Shown here: positions 4,468 to 5,753 of the stretch, piece by piece
Layout: the number at the start of each line of letters is the position of its first letter
Position numbering within the stretch: the stretch's first letter is position 1
Assembly: GCA_047971245.1 (NCBI GenBank)
Contig: JBKDZN010000212.1
Coordinates: 1-5,753, forward strand
Direction: 5' to 3'
Length of the DNA: 5,753 bases
Source of the DNA: CADEDH01 sp047971245
GTDB lineage: Bacteria > Actinomycetota > Acidimicrobiia > Acidimicrobiales > SZUA-35
Translations under genes and position numbers: made by a program
Notes under the pieces: model-generated
Databases searched by the model: none
What the model was told of the DNA's origin: nothing
What the model saw: the letters and a program-made list of their open reading frames with translations, nothing else

Positions 4468-5753
4468 CTACCACCCGCTTGGCACCCCGAGGTGCCGGAA
4501 ATAGCCACTGGCCGTGGCGTGAGCCTGGATCGCCACCGAGGCCCGGCGCTCGGCGTTGAGCATGTTCGGCCCCATGGCGTCCAGATCCTCTCGCTTGGGC
4601 CGGACGATGACCAGTTCCTTGACGTTGGGAATCCGTTGGCGCTCGACCTCGGTCTGCCAACGGCTGACCGCCCGCACCAGGCTCCACTGATCCATAGCGG
4701 ACGGGACCGGGCTGACGGTGCCCATCGGGGAGCTGACGACCACCAGGTCGAACGGGCGCTCACCGATGAGATCCAGGTTGTTGGCGGAATGCACCCCGCC
4801 GTCGATGTACTCCTTGCCGTCGATCACCGCCGGTTCGAACACGGCCGGCACCGCGCTGGACGCCGCCGCGGCCTCCGACGGGGAAGCGATCCCACCCGCC
4901 CCGAACACGACCCGCTGCGACGTTGCCAGCTCGACCGCGCACATCTCGAGGCGCGGCTTGGTGGGCCAGGTGTCACCGAAGAGACCCTCGACCATGCCGG
5001 CGACCGCGCCGGTCGACGCCGTACCCCGAGGGAGCAGGGCGGCTGCGACACTGCCCAGCGCCGCGTTGTCCGGACGCTGCATGGCCCGGAACACTGCGGC
5101 CGGGGCCGCCGGCAACCCCACCGCCCCACGGGCCCGGGGCGACTTGGGTCGGTGCTTGCGGGCCTCACCGATGATGCGCTGGCCCTGCGGGCTGAGGGGC
5201 TGGCGAAGCTCCCGCCGGAAGACATCGTTGGGGTGGACTCCGGCGGCGATCAGCGAACCGGCGAGGGCACCGGCCGAGGTGCCGATGATGAGGTCGACCT
5301 CGCGGGCGTCGAGCTCCCAGGTGTCGTAGAGCGCCTTGAGCACACCGGCGTGGAAGGCACCGCCTACGATGCCTCCCGATCCGAGGACGAGGGCCACCTG
5401 CCGCATGCCGTTGCTCCCGGCACCGGAGGGCCGAGACGCCGACCCTTGACGGGCCCCGTTCTTCTCGACCCCGGTCGCCCGGGTCGTTGCCGTTCCGGAC
5501 GCGGTGGTGTGCTTGGCGGCGGCCCGCTTGGCCTGGGCCGACCGTCCGACCGTCTTGCTGGCCGTGGCCTTCTTCTTGGCGGTGGACGACTTCTTGGCGG
5601 TGGACGACTTCTTCGCCGTGGCCGACTTCTTGGCGGGGGACGACTTCTTCGCCGTGGCCGACTTCCTGGCCGCGGCCGACTTCTTGACGGGGGACGACTT
5701 CCTGGCCGCCGTCTTCTTCGGGGCCGACGCCGACGGCTCCGGCGCGGTCGTGA
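4468..5753 (-). CDS. Patatin-like phospholipase/lipid acyl hydrolase with an in-frame N-terminal H1-like tail (partial, N-terminus off the right edge)
   Basis: Patatin-fold serine hydrolase that would release fatty acids from glycero- or phospholipids using a Ser-Asp dyad. Numbered from ATG 5406, the domain has the glycine-rich oxyanion loop VLGSGGIVGG (7-16), the nucleophile elbow GTSAG (42-46, Ser44) and the catalytic Asp in DGG (202-204). The 312 residues from this Met match the usual bacterial size, and a GGGAG site lies 7 bases upstream, so ATG 5406 may be a real or secondary start. However, the frame is open without a stop for 115 more codons to the right edge. That stretch reads as protein (28 Lys/Arg, 2 acidic residues, hexapeptide repeats, high GC in third positions). 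No ATG, GTG or TTG occurs in frame there, so a longer protein must start outside the window. The gene is likely upstream of, and possibly co-transcribed with, WS/DGAT. The enzyme family is confident. The exact start is not. Confidence 0.82.
   Translation of the reverse strand, partial: TTAPEPSASAPKKTAARKSSPVKKSAAARKSATAKKSSPAKKSATAKKSSTAKKSSTAKKKATASKTVGRSAQAKRAAAKHTTASGTATTRATGVEKNGARQGSASRPSGAGSNGMRQVALVLGSGGIVGGAFHAGVLKALYDTWELDAREVDLIIGTSAGALAGSLIAAGVHPNDVFRRELRQPLSPQGQRIIGEARKHRPKSPRARGAVGLPAAPAAVFRAMQRPDNAALGSVAAALLPRGTASTGAVAGMVEGLFGDTWPTKPRLEMCAVELATSQRVVFGAGGIASPSEAAAASSAVPAVFEPAVIDGKEYIDGGVHSANNLDLIGERPFDLVVVSSPMGTVSPVPSAMDQWSLVRAVSRWQTEVERQRIPNVKELVIVRPKREDLDAMGPNMLNAERRASVAIQAHATASGYFRHLGVPSGW
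5560..5703 (-). repeat. Hexapeptide (18-base) tandem repeat: Lys/Ser/Ala H1-like tail ahead of the patatin domain
   Basis: Eight six-residue units in the patatin frame: RKSSPV, KKSAAA, RKSATA, KKSSPA, KKSATA, KKSSTA, KKSSTA, KKKATA. The two KKSSTA units are identical over all 18 bases (5578-5595 and 5596-5613), a sign of recent slippage. SPVK and SPAK match the S/T-P-x-K motif of histone H1 tails. The repeat is preceded by a Thr/Pro/Glu/Ala/Ser stretch at the window edge, and a Gly/Ser/Ala-rich linker of about 50 residues joins it to the patatin domain. Confidence 0.8.

Noticed and set aside
2409..4559. Very long plus-strand open frame (716 codons) opposite the WS/DGAT gene
   Set aside because: Its protein is Arg/Gly/His-rich with no recognisable family. 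It mirrors a convincing WS/DGAT with conserved motifs. Long antisense frames are expected in DNA this GC-rich.
4356..4763. N-terminal extension of the WS/DGAT frame up to ATG 4763
   Set aside because: The extension overlaps the patatin domain in another phase and lacks family similarity. The family N-terminus begins exactly at GTG 4355.
5487..5687. Plus-strand Trp/Thr/Ser-rich repeat protein (66 codons)
   Set aside because: It is the antisense read of the lysine hexapeptide repeat. The minus frame has high GC in third positions and joins the patatin domain in frame.

Overview
The window is GC-rich DNA, with G or C in almost every third codon position of the real genes. It carries a Baeyer-Villiger-type flavin monooxygenase, a bacterial wax ester synthase/diacylglycerol acyltransferase (WS/DGAT) and a patatin-like lipase. 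This set suggests a lipid-storing actinobacterium. An Acidimicrobiia or mycobacteria-like lineage would fit, but that is inference and no marker gene is present.

Layout, left to right. (1) 1-382, minus: the N-terminal part of an exported Thr/Pro/Ala-rich protein that runs off the left edge. (2) 383-726: a divergent intergenic region with two AT-richer islands, a 7-bp inverted repeat that looks like an operator, and a heavily structured leader ending in a strong Shine-Dalgarno. (3) 727-2559, plus: a 610-residue FAD/NADPH monooxygenase. (4) 2556-4355, minus: a WS/DGAT of 599 residues. Its enzyme domain is of normal size and is followed by an acidic linker and a lysine-rich tail resembling histone H1. 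It converges on the monooxygenase gene, and the two stop codons share one CTAG. (5) 4356-4467: a short gap with a 9-bp inverted repeat. (6) 4468-5753, minus: a patatin-like hydrolase. Its frame stays open upstream of the usual start to the right edge and there encodes a second H1-like lysine tail made of hexapeptide repeats.

The minus-strand pair puts a neutral-lipid synthase next to a probable lipid hydrolase, which would suit building and mobilising storage lipid. The most unusual feature is that both carry Lys/Ala/Ser-rich, DNA-binding-like extensions with different repeat periods (5 and 6 residues). A working hypothesis, from sequence and analogy only, is that these tails tether lipid-droplet enzymes to the nucleoid, as described for the phasin PhaF and the rhodococcal droplet protein MLDS. 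The monooxygenase may feed oxidised ketones or esters into the same lipid economy, but its substrate cannot be read from the sequence.
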